Positions 8,326 through 16,795 of a stretch of 64,000 nt of DNA are shown in pieces. Position numbers and translations under genes: made by a program. Under the pieces are notes generated by a model. That model had not been told where the DNA came from. It saw only the letters and a list, made by a program, of their open reading frames with translations, and made no database searches. This DNA comes from Nodosilinea sp. P-1105 (GTDB taxonomy: Bacteria > Cyanobacteriota > Cyanobacteriia > Phormidesmidales > Phormidesmidaceae): contig NZ_SMDQ01000016.1 of assembly GCF_012911975.1 (NCBI RefSeq), positions 30,207-94,206 of the forward strand. The letters are read 5' to 3'. The number at the start of each line of letters is the position of its first letter. The stretch's first letter is position 1.

Positions 8326-9414
8326 CTATCTTACCAGTACCGTCTGGAACCTTTGGCGGTGGCTGGTTTGGGCCACCAAGTACTGGGCAATCAGGGTGGG
8401 ATTTTCCGCTTCAATCAGGGCTCGCACCACGGCCACCCGCTCGGCCCCGGCTTGCAGCACCTCCGTCAGGTTGTCGGGGTTGATGCCACCGATGGCATAC
8501 CAGGGCACCGTCGCTTGCTCGGCGGCGTAGCGCACATAGTCTAGGCCAGCAGCGGCCTTATCGGGCTTGGTGGGGGTGCTATATACCGGCCCCACCCCAA
8601 TGTAGTCGGCCCCTGCGGCGATCGCCCGCTGCATTTCCTCTGGGTTGGTGGTCGATCGACCAATGATGCGCTGGTGTCCCAGCAACTGGCGAGCGGTGGA
8701 TATTGGTAAGTCCGTTTGGCCCAGGTGGACGCCGTCGGCCTCGACGGCCAGGGCCAGATCGACTCGGTCGTTGACCAGAAACAGCGCCCCATAGCGATGG
8801 CAGAGATCCTTTAGCTTTTGGGCCAGTTCCAGACGTAGGCAGTCGTCAGTGTGTTTGTCACGGTACTGCACCAGGGCGATGCCCCCTTGCAGGGCCGCTT
8901 CTACAATCGGCAATAGGCGATCGCAGGGGGACGTGACCAGATAGGTCAGGGCCTGGTGCAGTTGCTGGCGGCGATGCCCCCCCATCAGCTCGCTTTCTAG
9001 GGTGTACACCTGGTAGCGCATGGTTTTGCAGGCAGCAGCGAAGTCACCCCGGTAGAGCTTGCCATATTCCTCTAGCACCCGCAGAGCTTCCTGTACCCGG
9101 CAGAGATTCGCCTGTAGCACCGCTGTGACGCTGGCCCGCTCCGCCTCTTGGGCATGGGTCAGGTCAGTGCCAGGGTCGCCGGGGGTGTCGCGGGCCAGTC
9201 GTAGTTCTGGGGCATGCCACTGGGCCAGGGTTTGGCGCAGGTGCTTCAGGTGTTCGGTTTGGGTGGGGTTATTGAGGCCAAACCGGCACCAATCTTCAAT
9301 GATGCGTAGCCCTTCCCGGGCGCGGTCCAGATTGGCGTCTAGGATGCGGTAGACGGCTCCCTTGCTGCCGCTGGGCTGACGAGGAATGGATGACCCCAAG
9401 GGCTGATCCGGCAT
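8326..9414 (-). CDS. thiE: Thiamine-phosphate synthase, bimodular cyanobacterial type
   Basis: Joins hydroxymethylpyrimidine diphosphate and thiazole phosphate to form thiamine phosphate. The C-terminal ~210 residues are a TIM-barrel ThiE: ALVQYRDK, LFLVNDRVDLALAVEADGVHLGQ, IIGRSTTN, YIGVGPVYSTPTK and YAIGGI are visible. The N-terminal ~140 residues (RILDANLDRAREGLRIIEDWCRF, split here for length: first RILDANLDRAREG) form the helical extension found on cyanobacterial ThiE, of unclear role. Start at ATG 9414 places that domain at the very N-terminus. thiS follows downstream. Confidence 0.95.
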   Translation of the reverse strand: MPDQPLGSSIPRQPSGSKGAVYRILDANLDRAREGLRIIEDWCRFGLNNPTQTEHLKHLRQTLAQWHAPELRLARDTPGDPGTDLTHAQEAERASVTAVLQANLCRVQEALRVLEEYGKLYRGDFAAACKTMRYQVYTLESELMGGHRRQQLHQALTYLVTSPCDRLLPIVEAALQGGIALVQYRDKHTDDCLRLELAQKLKDLCHRYGALFLVNDRVDLALAVEADGVHLGQTDLPISTARQLLGHQRIIGRSTTNPEEMQRAIAAGADYIGVGPVYSTPTKPDKAAAGLDYVRYAAEQATVPWYAIGGINPDNLTEVLQAGAERVAVVRALIEAENPTLIAQYLVAQTSHRQRFQTVLVR

Positions 9415-9542
9415 GGATTAAACGACGGGTGATGAACGTGTTTCATCCTAACAGATATGAACTTTAGTAAACGGAGTGGCGAATATACCGTAACCTGAGC
9501 TATCAGTTTGTCGTCTTCGCTCATTTAACCCTCACCCTGGCT

Positions 9543-11483
9543 ATGGCTATTCGTCTTCAACCAGCCTGTATCGTCGCGATCGCCGCTCTGGTTGCCTGGG
9601 GGCATGGCCCCGCTTTAGGGCAGTCATCTCCGTCCCCGTCAGCGGCTCCCCCTGGCCCGATCGAACGGGGCCATAATCAGCGGCTGGTCCATGTCAACCC
9701 TGTCTCCGGCAGTGATGGCAACGGCGATGGCAGCCAACTGCGACCCTATCAAACCATCACCCAGGCCTTAGCGGCAGCACCGCCCCAGTCAATTGTGGTG
9801 CTGGCCTCAGGGGAATACAGTGCCGATTCGGGGGAAACCTTCCCCCTGCGCCTAAAGCCAGGGGTCACGGTCCAGGGCGCACCCGGCGTCGATCGCCCCC
9901 CAGCGGTGATTCGCGGTAGTGGGCTGTGGACCAGCCGTAACCAGGGCAGCCTGCATGTCACGGTGATCGGCGTCGATGGGGCTGGCTTAGGAAACGTCAC
10001 CCTGACTAACCCCCACACCGCTGGCTACGGGATGGTGGTAGAAGCTGGACGCCCGGTGATTCGAGACAACCTGTTTGTCAGTAGTGGCTATGGGGGTGCC
10101 CTGGTGACCGGCGATAGTGCCCCGTTGCTAGAAGGCAACCGGTTTACTCACAATGGTGTCGTCGGACTGGCGATCGCCGGGCAGTCTACCGCCCAGGTAC
10201 AGGGCAACCAGTTTGATAACACGGGCATCGGGATTCGGGTCGCCCCCGGTGCCCAACCCGAAATCCACAACAACCGCATTGTGCAAAACCAGGATGGCAT
10301 TATTTTGGACGGCAGCGCCCAACCCTACCTGCACAACAACCACATTGCCCACAACCGTCGCAACGGGGTGGTGGAGTTTCAGGTGGCGGCTAAAGCCGAT
10401 GAGTCTGGTCCGGCGATCGCCGCTCCACCTGTTCTTCATAGCCCAGCCCCAACCAGCACCCCAACTGCACCGCCAGTGGTGTCCGAGCCGTCTCCCCCTG
10501 ACTCGTCTTCAGCCCCTGCCCCAGCAGGCCCCCAGGGCTTAGCCCCAACAGCATCGGCTACAGAGCCCTTACCCCCAAGCCCTCAGCCCCGCCCGGCCCA
10601 AGCCACAGCTCCGCTAGCAGAGCCGATCACCCACGCCCCAGATCCAGATGACACTGCCCTAGCCAGGGTGGCGGCGGAACCGCCTACCGCCCCCAGTCCC
10701 CCAGCCCCCGAGCCATCGACAGCAGCCCAGGGAGACGATGCTGCCACCCTGGCGATCGCGCCGCCTGCGGCTGAGCCCAACGATTCAGAACCCTTGACGG
10801 CGGCTGCCCCTGCTTCCATCCCGGAGTCACTGCCCCTATCTGCCACAGGTGAGGCCCCCGAGGTCACAGCCCCAGAGCCCCCGCAGCAGCAACCATCAGT
10901 CAGTCAGAACGCCACTGCCAACCGCGATCGCTTGGCGGCCATCCACCATCGCCTGCGCCAGCAACGGCAAAACTCCCCCAACCAGGCCACTGCTGCTTCA
11001 GAACCAGAACCAGAGCCAGAGTCTGTGCCCCTCCAGGTAATTCCGCCCCCTGCCGAGCCCGTAGTCGTGGCTGCTAATTCGGAGGTCAAGCCCGAGACGA
11101 ACTCAAGTTCATCCCCCCAGGAGGCCGACAATCCTCAACTCTTGCGGGTGCCGTCGGGTTCGATTCCATCCAACTACAGTGGCGATGCGCCCACCCCGCG
11201 CTCGACCCCTGGTCAAGTTGCCGCCCCCAGTCAAGGAGGGCCGCCGCCGCCGCCGCCCTCCTTGGCTGGGTTGCTAGGACTGCACTATAAGGTGTTGGTC
11301 CCCGCCGCCGATCAGGCCGTTCAGGACCAGGTGCGGGCCCTGGTATCCGATGCCTTTCGGGTGCGGATGAACGGCCAGTGGATGATGCAGGCAGGCGCCT
11401 ACCCTGATTCAGACACCGCCGCCGCCACCGCCGATCGGCTCAGAGCCCAGGGGTTACCGGCGCAGGTGGATTATGTGCCCTAG
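9543..11483 (+). CDS. Secreted DUF1565 beta-helix protein with Pro-rich linker and SPOR-like C-terminus
   Basis: Three parts are visible. After a signal peptide ending near ALGQ, residues ~48-285 are a right-handed parallel beta-helix of DUF1565 type: the opening HVNPVSGSDGNGDGSQLRPYQTI and repeated IRDNLF, LEGNRFTHNG, VQGNQFDNTG and LHNNHIAHN turns. Residues ~290-575 are low-complexity, Pro/Ala/Ser/Glu-rich and probably disordered. The last ~70 residues (KVLVPAADQAVQDQVRALV ... WMMQAGAYPDSDTAAATADRLRAQG) look like a SPOR domain, which in other proteins binds denuded peptidoglycan. The arrangement suggests an exported, wall-tethered helix protein. Ligand unknown. It is divergent from thiE. 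Confidence 0.82.
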   Translation: MAIRLQPACIVAIAALVAWGHGPALGQSSPSPSAAPPGPIERGHNQRLVHVNPVSGSDGNGDGSQLRPYQTITQALAAAPPQSIVVLASGEYSADSGETFPLRLKPGVTVQGAPGVDRPPAVIRGSGLWTSRNQGSLHVTVIGVDGAGLGNVTLTNPHTAGYGMVVEAGRPVIRDNLFVSSGYGGALVTGDSAPLLEGNRFTHNGVVGLAIAGQSTAQVQGNQFDNTGIGIRVAPGAQPEIHNNRIVQNQDGIILDGSAQPYLHNNHIAHNRRNGVVEFQVAAKADESGPAIAAPPVLHSPAPTSTPTAPPVVSEPSPPDSSSAPAPAGPQGLAPTASATEPLPPSPQPRPAQATAPLAEPITHAPDPDDTALARVAAEPPTAPSPPAPEPSTAAQGDDAATLAIAPPAAEPNDSEPLTAAAPASIPESLPLSATGEAPEVTAPEPPQQQPSVSQNATANRDRLAAIHHRLRQQRQNSPNQATAASEPEPEPESVPLQVIPPPAEPVVVAANSEVKPETNSSSSPQEADNPQLLRVPSGSIPSNYSGDAPTPRSTPGQVAAPSQGGPPPPPPSLAGLLGLHYKVLVPAADQAVQDQVRALVSDAFRVRMNGQWMMQAGAYPDSDTAAATADRLRAQGLPAQVDYVP

Positions 11484-11628
11484 GGCAGAAGGCAGAAAAT
11501 GAAGTCCCTTGCACAAAAAGGTTTCAGCAGGGTTTCAGCGTTAGCAGGAAGGGGGCTGAAATAAGTTGGCCAGGGTGTATCCAGAACTTTGTAGGATAGG
11601 CATCCTGCCTGTCCCCTGTCCCCCTCCG

Positions 11629-12171
11629 TTAACTCTTATCCGACGTCGCCACCAGGCGCTTGCGCAGAGAATCGGCCCGGCGCTTGGCAGTTGAATTTTG
11701 GGGCTCTGCGGCCAAGGCACTTTCGTAGACCTCCAGGGCTTGGTTCATCAGTTGCTTGCGCTCGTAGCTATGGCCCAGGTTGTTGAGGGCCGTGACATAG
11801 GCTGGTGTGATTTTTAGCGCTTCCTTGTAGTTACGAATGGCCAGGTCATACTGCTCTTGGGCAAAGTAGGCATAGCCCAGAGCATTGTGCACGACAGCAG
11901 CATTTTCGCTGTCATCGTCGCCCAGCTGCTTCAAAGCTTGCTGAAGATACAGCACCGCTTGGGTATAGAGTTTTTTATCTAATAACAGGCTGCCCAGTTC
12001 GTAGTATTCCTGGGCGGTGCCCTTTTCTTTCGTTAGCTTTGATTGCAAGCGGGATAGGGTGCTTTCAATACGACGGGTCTTAATCACCTGGCGAACCACA
12101 AAAAAGGCGGCAATGCTGAGCAGGCCAAGCAAAATGGCCAGGTAAATTAAGAGCAGATTGCTGTTCTCCAT
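11629..12171 (-). CDS. ycf37: Ycf37-like TPR protein, photosystem I assembly factor
   Basis: 180 residues with an N-terminal transmembrane anchor (LLLIYLAILLGLLSIAAFFVV) and about three TPR units: AQEYYELGSLLLDKKLYTQA, AVVHNALGYAYFAQEQYDLA and VTALNNLGHSYERKQLMNQA. Size, topology and repeat number match Ycf37 of cyanobacteria and algal plastids, a thylakoid protein that helps assemble or stabilise photosystem I. Start at ATG 12171 keeps the anchor at residue 5. It is monocistronic by spacing. The identification rests on architecture and could be another anchored TPR protein, though Ycf37 is the best fit. Confidence 0.75.
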   Translation of the reverse strand: MENSNLLLIYLAILLGLLSIAAFFVVRQVIKTRRIESTLSRLQSKLTKEKGTAQEYYELGSLLLDKKLYTQAVLYLQQALKQLGDDDSENAAVVHNALGYAYFAQEQYDLAIRNYKEALKITPAYVTALNNLGHSYERKQLMNQALEVYESALAAEPQNSTAKRRADSLRKRLVATSDKS

Positions 12172-12306
12172 TGGTTTTTAAGACCTATTCCTATAGCGCT
12201 AAACAATCAGGATCCTAGCGGTGAGCCTGTTTATTGGAATTTCCATGGCTGCCCCCGGGCCAAGTTGCCCGTTGGCAGCCTCACAATATCATTATCTTGC
12301 CACGAG

Positions 12307-13113
12307 TTAGGGTAGTCCCCAGAAGGTGGCGCGCTCGTCCAACCAGCCGTCTTCCAGCCAGGTGGTGACAGCGGTATTCACTTGCGATCGCAGGCTGGTG
12401 TACTGCGTCCCCTTGGGTAAAGCCACCCCCAGGGGGTCTACCGATAGGGCCGTCGGCAAAAGGGTGTAGCCGTCATGGGTCTGCTGCCAACCAGTCAGCA
12501 CGGTCAAATCGGCGGCGAAGGCGTCAACCCGACCGGTGCTGAGGTGCTCCAGGGCTTGTTGGTAACTGTCTAGGGGAGCCAACACGGCAAAAGGTAGGGT
12601 ATAGCGTAAATACCCGATCGCGCTTGAGCCCTGCAACACCCCTACCCGCTGTCGCTGCACAGCTTGCAGAGTCTGGTACTGCCCCTGGCGCACCAATACC
12701 CCAGTGCCATCTAGATAGTAGGGAGGACTAAAGTCGACCACCCGCATCCGTGCTGGGGTGATAGTTAATCCGGCGATCGCAAAATCCACCCGATCCTCCA
12801 GTACTGCCGGTAACCGCTGCACATTGGCTACGGGTTCAAACACCACCGCCTCAGGGCTGCCCACAATTTCTGCCGCCAATCGCCTGGCCAAGTCAATTTC
12901 CAGGCCCATCCAGTCTCCCTCTGGGCTGCGAAAGCTGAGGGGACGCCACTGCTCCCGCACGGCTACTACGACATGCCCCCGCCGTCGAATAGTCTCCAGC
13001 TCAGCAGCAACAGAAATTGGGGACACAGCCCACTGCGCCCCCAACCCTATGCCAAAACTCAGCAGCCCTAGGCTAGCCCTTGCTGGCCACTTCAACCACT
13101 TTGGTAAAACCAT
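12307..13113 (-). CDS. Periplasmic amino-acid-type solute-binding protein (SBP_bac_3)
   Basis: Substrate-binding component of a polar amino-acid-type ABC importer, or a stand-alone sensor. After a signal-like segment ([16 protein letters not shown], mature from about VAAELETI) come the family motifs [44 protein letters not shown] and [16 protein letters not shown]. No permease or ATPase gene is adjacent. It overlaps the 3' end of rplT by 41 bases if ATG 13113 is the start. A TTG at 13122 would lengthen the overlap to 50. The overlap is unusual for a ribosomal operon and suggests read-through expression. Ligand not predictable. Confidence 0.85.
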   Translation of the reverse strand: MVLPKWLKWPARASLGLLSFGIGLGAQWAVSPISVAAELETIRRRGHVVVAVREQWRPLSFRSPEGDWMGLEIDLARRLAAEIVGSPEAVVFEPVANVQRLPAVLEDRVDFAIAGLTITPARMRVVDFSPPYYLDGTGVLVRQGQYQTLQAVQRQRVGVLQGSSAIGYLRYTLPFAVLAPLDSYQQALEHLSTGRVDAFAADLTVLTGWQQTHDGYTLLPTALSVDPLGVALPKGTQYTSLRSQVNTAVTTWLEDGWLDERATFWGLP

Positions 13114-13423
13114 CGGGATCAAGCACCGCCATTTGAGCCAGCATTTTGCGATTAATGTCGATATTGGCCTTTTTCAGTTGGCCAGTGAGCTGACTGTAGC
13201 TGATGCCATGTAGGCGAGCCGCCGCGTTGATCCGGGTGATCCACAGACGGCGGAAGTCGCGCTTGCGGTTGCGGCGATCGCGATAGGCATAACGCAGGGC
13301 TTTCATCACCTGCTGGTTAGCCGTACGAAACAGCTTAGAGTGAGATCCTCTAAACCCTTTTGCCAGTTTTAATACTTTGTTGCGGCGCTTTCGGGCAACA
13401 TTGCCGCGCTTAACACGTGCCAT
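13073..13423 (-). CDS. rplT: 50S ribosomal protein L20
   Basis: 116-residue, very basic L20. It binds 23S rRNA early in large-subunit assembly. Diagnostic segments are [40 protein letters not shown] and [20 protein letters not shown]. It lies 94 bases downstream of rpmI on the same strand, the usual L35-L20 order; infC is not present. Its last 41 bases overlap the start of the solute-binding-protein gene. Confidence 0.98.
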   Translation of the reverse strand: MARVKRGNVARKRRNKVLKLAKGFRGSHSKLFRTANQQVMKALRYAYRDRRNRKRDFRRLWITRINAAARLHGISYSQLTGQLKKANIDINRKMLAQMAVLDPDGFTKVVEVASKG

Positions 13424-13517
13424 GACTCTCTAAATCCTCAATGGTAAATGAAACGGTCAACCAAAAATCTTGTCACCAGTCGACAAAACTGGTCATCCTA
13501 AAGCAAGCATCCTTACC

Positions 13518-13715
13518 TTAGAGGTAGGGCAGCATCAACTCCACATTGGGGGCATCTGCTTCAGATACCACAGCAATCTTAGACAGGCGAGAGCGGCGAT
13601 CGGCACCCTTGTGCTGTAACAGGTGATTTTTAAAGGCCTTGCGACGCATAATTTTGCCGCTCCCGCTACGACGGAAGCGCTTAGCGGCGGCCTTGCGAGA
13701 CTTTAGCTTCGGCAT
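13518..13715 (-). CDS. rpmI: 50S ribosomal protein L35
   Basis: 65-residue basic protein beginning [20 protein letters not shown] with [13 protein letters not shown], typical of L35. First gene of the rpmI-rplT transcription unit. A probable extended -10 promoter element lies at 13744-13753 on the minus strand, mirrored by one for the divergent rpoZ. Confidence 0.97.
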   Translation of the reverse strand: MPKLKSRKAAAKRFRRSGSGKIMRRKAFKNHLLQHKGADRRSRLSKIAVVSEADAPNVELMLPYL

Positions 13716-13743
13716 AGTTCATACATGGTTTCGACACAGTCTC

Positions 13744-13753
13744 TTATCATACC
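13744..13753 (-). promoter_or_regulatory. Putative extended -10 element for rpmI-rplT
   Basis: On the minus strand this reads TGGTATGATA, a TGN-extended -10 hexamer (TATGAT), 29 bases upstream of the rpmI ATG. The same ten bases occur on the plus strand at 13850-13859. No clear -35 was recognised. Confidence 0.45.
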
Positions 13754-13849
13754 ATGGCGATCGCAGATGTCCTGGGCGAAATAGACTTCATCTCAGCCAA
13801 GGTGGTCATACTTTTGCCAGCCAATAACCGTCAGCCATCTTTAGCTTCT

Positions 13850-13859
13850 TGGTATGATA
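13850..13859 (+). promoter_or_regulatory. Putative extended -10 element for rpoZ
   Basis: TGGTATGATA carries a TGN-extended TATGAT hexamer 27 bases before the rpoZ ATG. It is an exact inverted copy of the element before rpmI, about 100 bases away. Confidence 0.45.
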
Positions 13860-13886
13860 GGAGCCTAACCGTTATACAGGTCTTCT

Positions 13887-14114
13887 ATGCTGAAGCGTTC
13901 TCCCTTTGATAGCACCCAAGTTATGCGCCGTACCGAAGATTTGATTCAGGCCGCTTCCAATCGCTATCGCATCACAGTACAGGTGGCCAACCGGGCCCAG
14001 CGGCGACGCTTCGAAGATTTTGAGAACTACGAAGACCCCAAGATGAAGCCGGTGCTGCGGGCGATTATTGAAATGTCTGACGAGCTTACCCAGCCTGAGA
14101 TTATTGGCGAATAG
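13887..14114 (+). CDS. rpoZ: RNA polymerase omega subunit
   Basis: 75-residue omega subunit, which supports assembly of the beta' subunit and, in cyanobacteria, sigma-factor binding. [20 protein letters not shown] and [14 protein letters not shown] are the conserved cyanobacterial core. Start at ATG 13887 is the only reasonable one. DUF1818 follows 27 bases downstream, and the two probably form an operon. Confidence 0.95.
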   Translation: MLKRSPFDSTQVMRRTEDLIQAASNRYRITVQVANRAQRRRFEDFENYEDPKMKPVLRAIIEMSDELTQPEIIGE

Positions 14115-14141
14115 CAGGGAGGCTTTCTCCCTGTCCTGGCT

Positions 14142-14510
14142 ATGGACCAACGGTTTGTGAAAGAAGGCCCTGGCTGGCGCATTGGTTGGGATCAAGCCGC
14201 GTCCACTTACCAGGGTATGGTGGCAGGCGACACCTGGGCGCTTGAGCTGACAGGCCAAGAATTCCAGGATTTCTGTCGCCTCGCCCAGCAACTGGTTGAC
14301 ACTCTCCAGGCTATGGCCGCTGAATTGATGGATCAGGAACGGATTACCTGCGAAGCCGAGTCCGACCTGCTCTGGGTCGAGGCAGATGGGTTCCCCGATC
14401 AGTACTCCCTACGCTTCATTCTCAGTAACGGTCGCCGTTGTGAGGGGCAATGGGCCAGCGAGGCTACTCAGGGGTTGATGCAAGCTTTATGCCGCTTGGA
14501 CTCGGTTTAA
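14142..14510 (+). CDS. DUF1818 protein
   Basis: 122-residue cyanobacterial protein of unknown function. EGPGWRIGWD near the N-terminus, then TWALELTGQEFQDFCRL, then LWVEADGFPDQYSLRFIL and GRRCEGQW, are the DUF1818 pattern. It is probably cotranscribed with rpoZ, a common arrangement in cyanobacteria. No signal peptide or membrane segment is seen. A short hairpin (CTGGATT / AATCCAG, 14525-14544) follows the stop and may be a weak terminator. Confidence 0.85.
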   Translation: MDQRFVKEGPGWRIGWDQAASTYQGMVAGDTWALELTGQEFQDFCRLAQQLVDTLQAMAAELMDQERITCEAESDLLWVEADGFPDQYSLRFILSNGRRCEGQWASEATQGLMQALCRLDSV

Positions 14511-14684
14511 GTTGGTTGGACTGACTGGATTAACGTCAATCCAGCGAAATCCCATAGGGCCGAAAAGTCCGCCCCATTCCCCTTGGTCTGTTGCAGCCCC
14601 ACAAGAAACCACAAAAAAATATCTAGGGATCGATCTGAGAATGCTGACCTGTCTGTGTTATTGTGGTTAAGCACGATTTTTGAC

Positions 14685-14758
14685 CGGGGCGTAGCGCAGC
14701 TTGGTAGCGCACCACTTTGGGGTAGTGGGGGTCGTGGGTTCAAATCCCGCCGCTCCGA
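14685..14758 (+). tRNA. tRNA-Pro (anticodon GGG)
   Basis: 74-base cloverleaf. The acceptor CGGGGCG pairs with CGCTCCG (one G-T) plus discriminator A. The D arm is GCGCAGCTTGGTAGCGC. The anticodon stem CCACT/AGTGG closes loop TTGGGGT, giving GGG at positions 34-36. The T arm is GTGGGTTCAAATCCCGC. The 3' CCA is not encoded. It reads CCC and CCU proline codons. Confidence 0.96.
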
Positions 14759-14765
14759 TTGACTG

Positions 14766-14790
14766 AAACCTCGCCATTTGGCGGGGTTTT
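14766..14790 (+). terminator. Rho-independent terminator after tRNA-Pro
   Basis: AAACCTCGCC pairs with GGCGGGGTTT (one T-G) around an ATTT loop, ending in a short T tract. It begins 8 bases after the tRNA. Confidence 0.75.
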
Positions 14791-15013
14791 GTCGTTTCTA
14801 GGATGAGTCCCTACGTCAAGACCCTAGAGGATGGGGTGCGGAATCCCTCAGTTTATCGATCGCCTCGGTTAAACGGCAGGCGTTCAATGAGCATCTTCTA
14901 GACCTATTTACGGCCATGTTCGACTTGGGGCCAGCTTTGATTAAAGCTCACCCCAACTACCAGAATCTCCTGAATTACGGGGCTATAGCCGCTTAAGCTG
15001 GAGCCATGCCCAC

Positions 15014-15304
15014 CTAAATTTGTTTGGAGTGTTGTAATAAGTAAGTGATGGTCAGCGCTTCCATAGCCAGCACTGGCCATTGATTGAACTGAAGCGCACA
15101 ACCTCGATAGCAATAGAGTAAGGTGTTGTCTGAGCCTTCTGCATAGGTAAATTGCCTATCCTTGAAAAAGTTTCTTACCTGATGGTCAAAAATTTGGCAA
15201 ATCCGATATTGATCGGATCTTTGGAGTAGATAGGTGTCTGAGAACTGTTGCCAGACACTACAAATCATGTCGGTTTTTAGCTGGGGTAGATCCCGCTCAG
15301 GCAT
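15014..15304 (-). CDS. Hypothetical protein
   Basis: 96-residue frame from ATG 15304 (MPERDLPQLKTDMIC...). Protein-like composition, rich in Gln, Tyr and Phe, with no signal peptide or membrane segment and no family I recognise. It would be divergent from the cyanophycinase-like gene, with 30 bases between starts. No strong ribosome-binding site is visible. It is kept because no frame on the other strand competes and its amino-acid use looks ordinary. Confidence 0.4.
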   Translation of the reverse strand: MPERDLPQLKTDMICSVWQQFSDTYLLQRSDQYRICQIFDHQVRNFFKDRQFTYAEGSDNTLLYCYRGCALQFNQWPVLAMEALTITYLLQHSKQI

Positions 15305-15334
15305 GCTATCTGTAGGTAACCATGAGGTACTCCT

Positions 15335-16354
15335 ATGGGTCAGCAGCATCGAGACTTTGACTACCACCGGGTTTGTCGCAACCGAGAAATTGAGACTAGA
15401 GTTCCACGAGCCGCTATGTTGCTGATCGGTGGGGCGGAAGGGGATACGTCTGGAGAGGATGCCGCCACTCGCTGGTTTTTAGAGCGAGCTCGGGGGGGAA
15501 ATTATTTGGTGCTGCGGGTGGGCGGTGTCGGAACGCAAGCCAAGTGGATTTGCGATCGCTACAAAGACACCATTAGCTCAGCCGCCGAACTATCCATTGA
15601 CAGTCGGGAGGCAGCTGATAATCCGGATGTGGTTGACTACATTCGGGAAGCAGATGCCCTGTTCATTGCTGGGGGAGACCAGAATGATTACCAGAAATTC
15701 TGGGAAGGGACGGCCACCGAAACCGCCATCAATTATTTAATCCACGAAAAAAAGATACCGATAGCGGGTACCAGTGCCGGCATGGCCATCTTAGGTGACC
15801 ACTACTACGCCCCTGATCACCAGGGGGTGATTAGTTCTGAAATTCTCGATGATCCGTTCCATTACAATACCCAGACCATTCACCGGAGCCGGTTTATCCA
15901 ACCGCCCTATCTCGAGCAAGTGATTATGGACACCCATCTGGATCGGGTGAATCGCCAGAACCCAGAGACCCGTTATGGGCGTATTCTAGGGTTGCTGGCC
16001 CGGGTTATTTATGACGATGACAATAACCTGGACCACTACGCCATTGGCCTGGAAGAGGGGGCTTTTGTGGCGATTGACGAACAGGGCATCGCCCACGTGT
16101 TTGGCAATGGTACCGAGATTGGCCAAGATGCTTACTTCTTGCAGCCCAATGGAGCCCTACCCGAACAAATGTGGCCAGGTTGGCCCCTGGTTTGGGACCA
16201 TGGCGGGCAGGCGGTAAAAGTTTATCGGATTGCTGGCGATCCAGAGGGCAGTGGTTATTTTGACTTAAAGGATTGGACTACCGCTGGGGGTGGTACTTGG
16301 GAATATTGGTACACCAAGGGTGGCAAGTCGGGGCTACGCAAAACGGTCATATAA
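15335..16354 (+). CDS. Cyanophycinase-like peptidase (family S51)
   Basis: Serine exopeptidase of the class I glutamine-amidotransferase-like fold. The family cleaves cyanophycin (multi-L-arginyl-poly-aspartate) or related beta-linked dipeptides. Visible: LLIGGAEGDTSGED at the N-terminus, ADALFIAGGDQNDY, and the nucleophile elbow IAGTSAGMAILG with Ser as catalytic residue. The ATG at 15335 gives ~27 extra residues before MLLIGGAE; the ATG at 15416 is an alternative start. The C-terminal ~60 residues (WEYWYTKGGKSGL) lie outside the usual core. No cphA or isoaspartyl peptidase gene is nearby, so cyanophycin as substrate is inference. Confidence 0.8.
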   Translation: MGQQHRDFDYHRVCRNREIETRVPRAAMLLIGGAEGDTSGEDAATRWFLERARGGNYLVLRVGGVGTQAKWICDRYKDTISSAAELSIDSREAADNPDVVDYIREADALFIAGGDQNDYQKFWEGTATETAINYLIHEKKIPIAGTSAGMAILGDHYYAPDHQGVISSEILDDPFHYNTQTIHRSRFIQPPYLEQVIMDTHLDRVNRQNPETRYGRILGLLARVIYDDDNNLDHYAIGLEEGAFVAIDEQGIAHVFGNGTEIGQDAYFLQPNGALPEQMWPGWPLVWDHGGQAVKVYRIAGDPEGSGYFDLKDWTTAGGGTWEYWYTKGGKSGLRKTVI

Positions 16355-16795
16355 CTTACTGATAAATGACTGCGGTCTGCCTGAAGGCAGAGGACTTAGG
16401 GCTAAATTTCTACCTTTCGATTCCTTACAGAATGGGGGATTTAGCTCCGCAGGCGATAAAAATATGGCATGATCTAAAGCGTAGTTCAATTGTCAAGCGA
16501 CATCTACCGCTTATTGTTCAGGTAAATGAAAGCTTGTCCTGATGTTTTGGGGATTGTCCTAAGTTAAGCTTAATTTCCCCTAATTTCCAGGATGACACTT
16601 AGCGGGTAGCTGCGATCGCTCCCCCCACCACTCGCTACCGCTGCAGTTGGTTGCTTTCTCAGTTGACCCTTAACCGATAGCTGACGCTTACACCCGTGAT
16701 GTTCACGCTGGTGCTGGTTTGCAAGCAGTCAATTGGGCTACCTTGGCTAGCCCTATGGTTGCTAGCCCTGCCCAGTGAAGCACGGAGGAAACCCC
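16355..16795. other. Intergenic region without a recognised gene
   Basis: 441 bases. A TCTGCC-TGAA-GGCAGA hairpin lies close to the cyanophycinase-like stop. The rest is presumed leader of the pentapeptide-repeat gene, with a good Shine-Dalgarno (GGAGG, 16784-16788). Nothing else was recognised. Confidence 0.4.

Noticed and set aside
8174..9542. TPP riboswitch for thiS/thiE
   Set aside because: Searched upstream of both genes for the conserved CUGAGA and ACCUGA-type elements; not found.
14841..14996. 52-codon plus-strand open frame after tRNA-Pro (…KRQAFNEHLLDLFTAMFDLG…)
   Set aside because: Looks protein-like but has no start codon in frame at its 5' end and no family match; possibly a gene remnant, not supportable as a gene.
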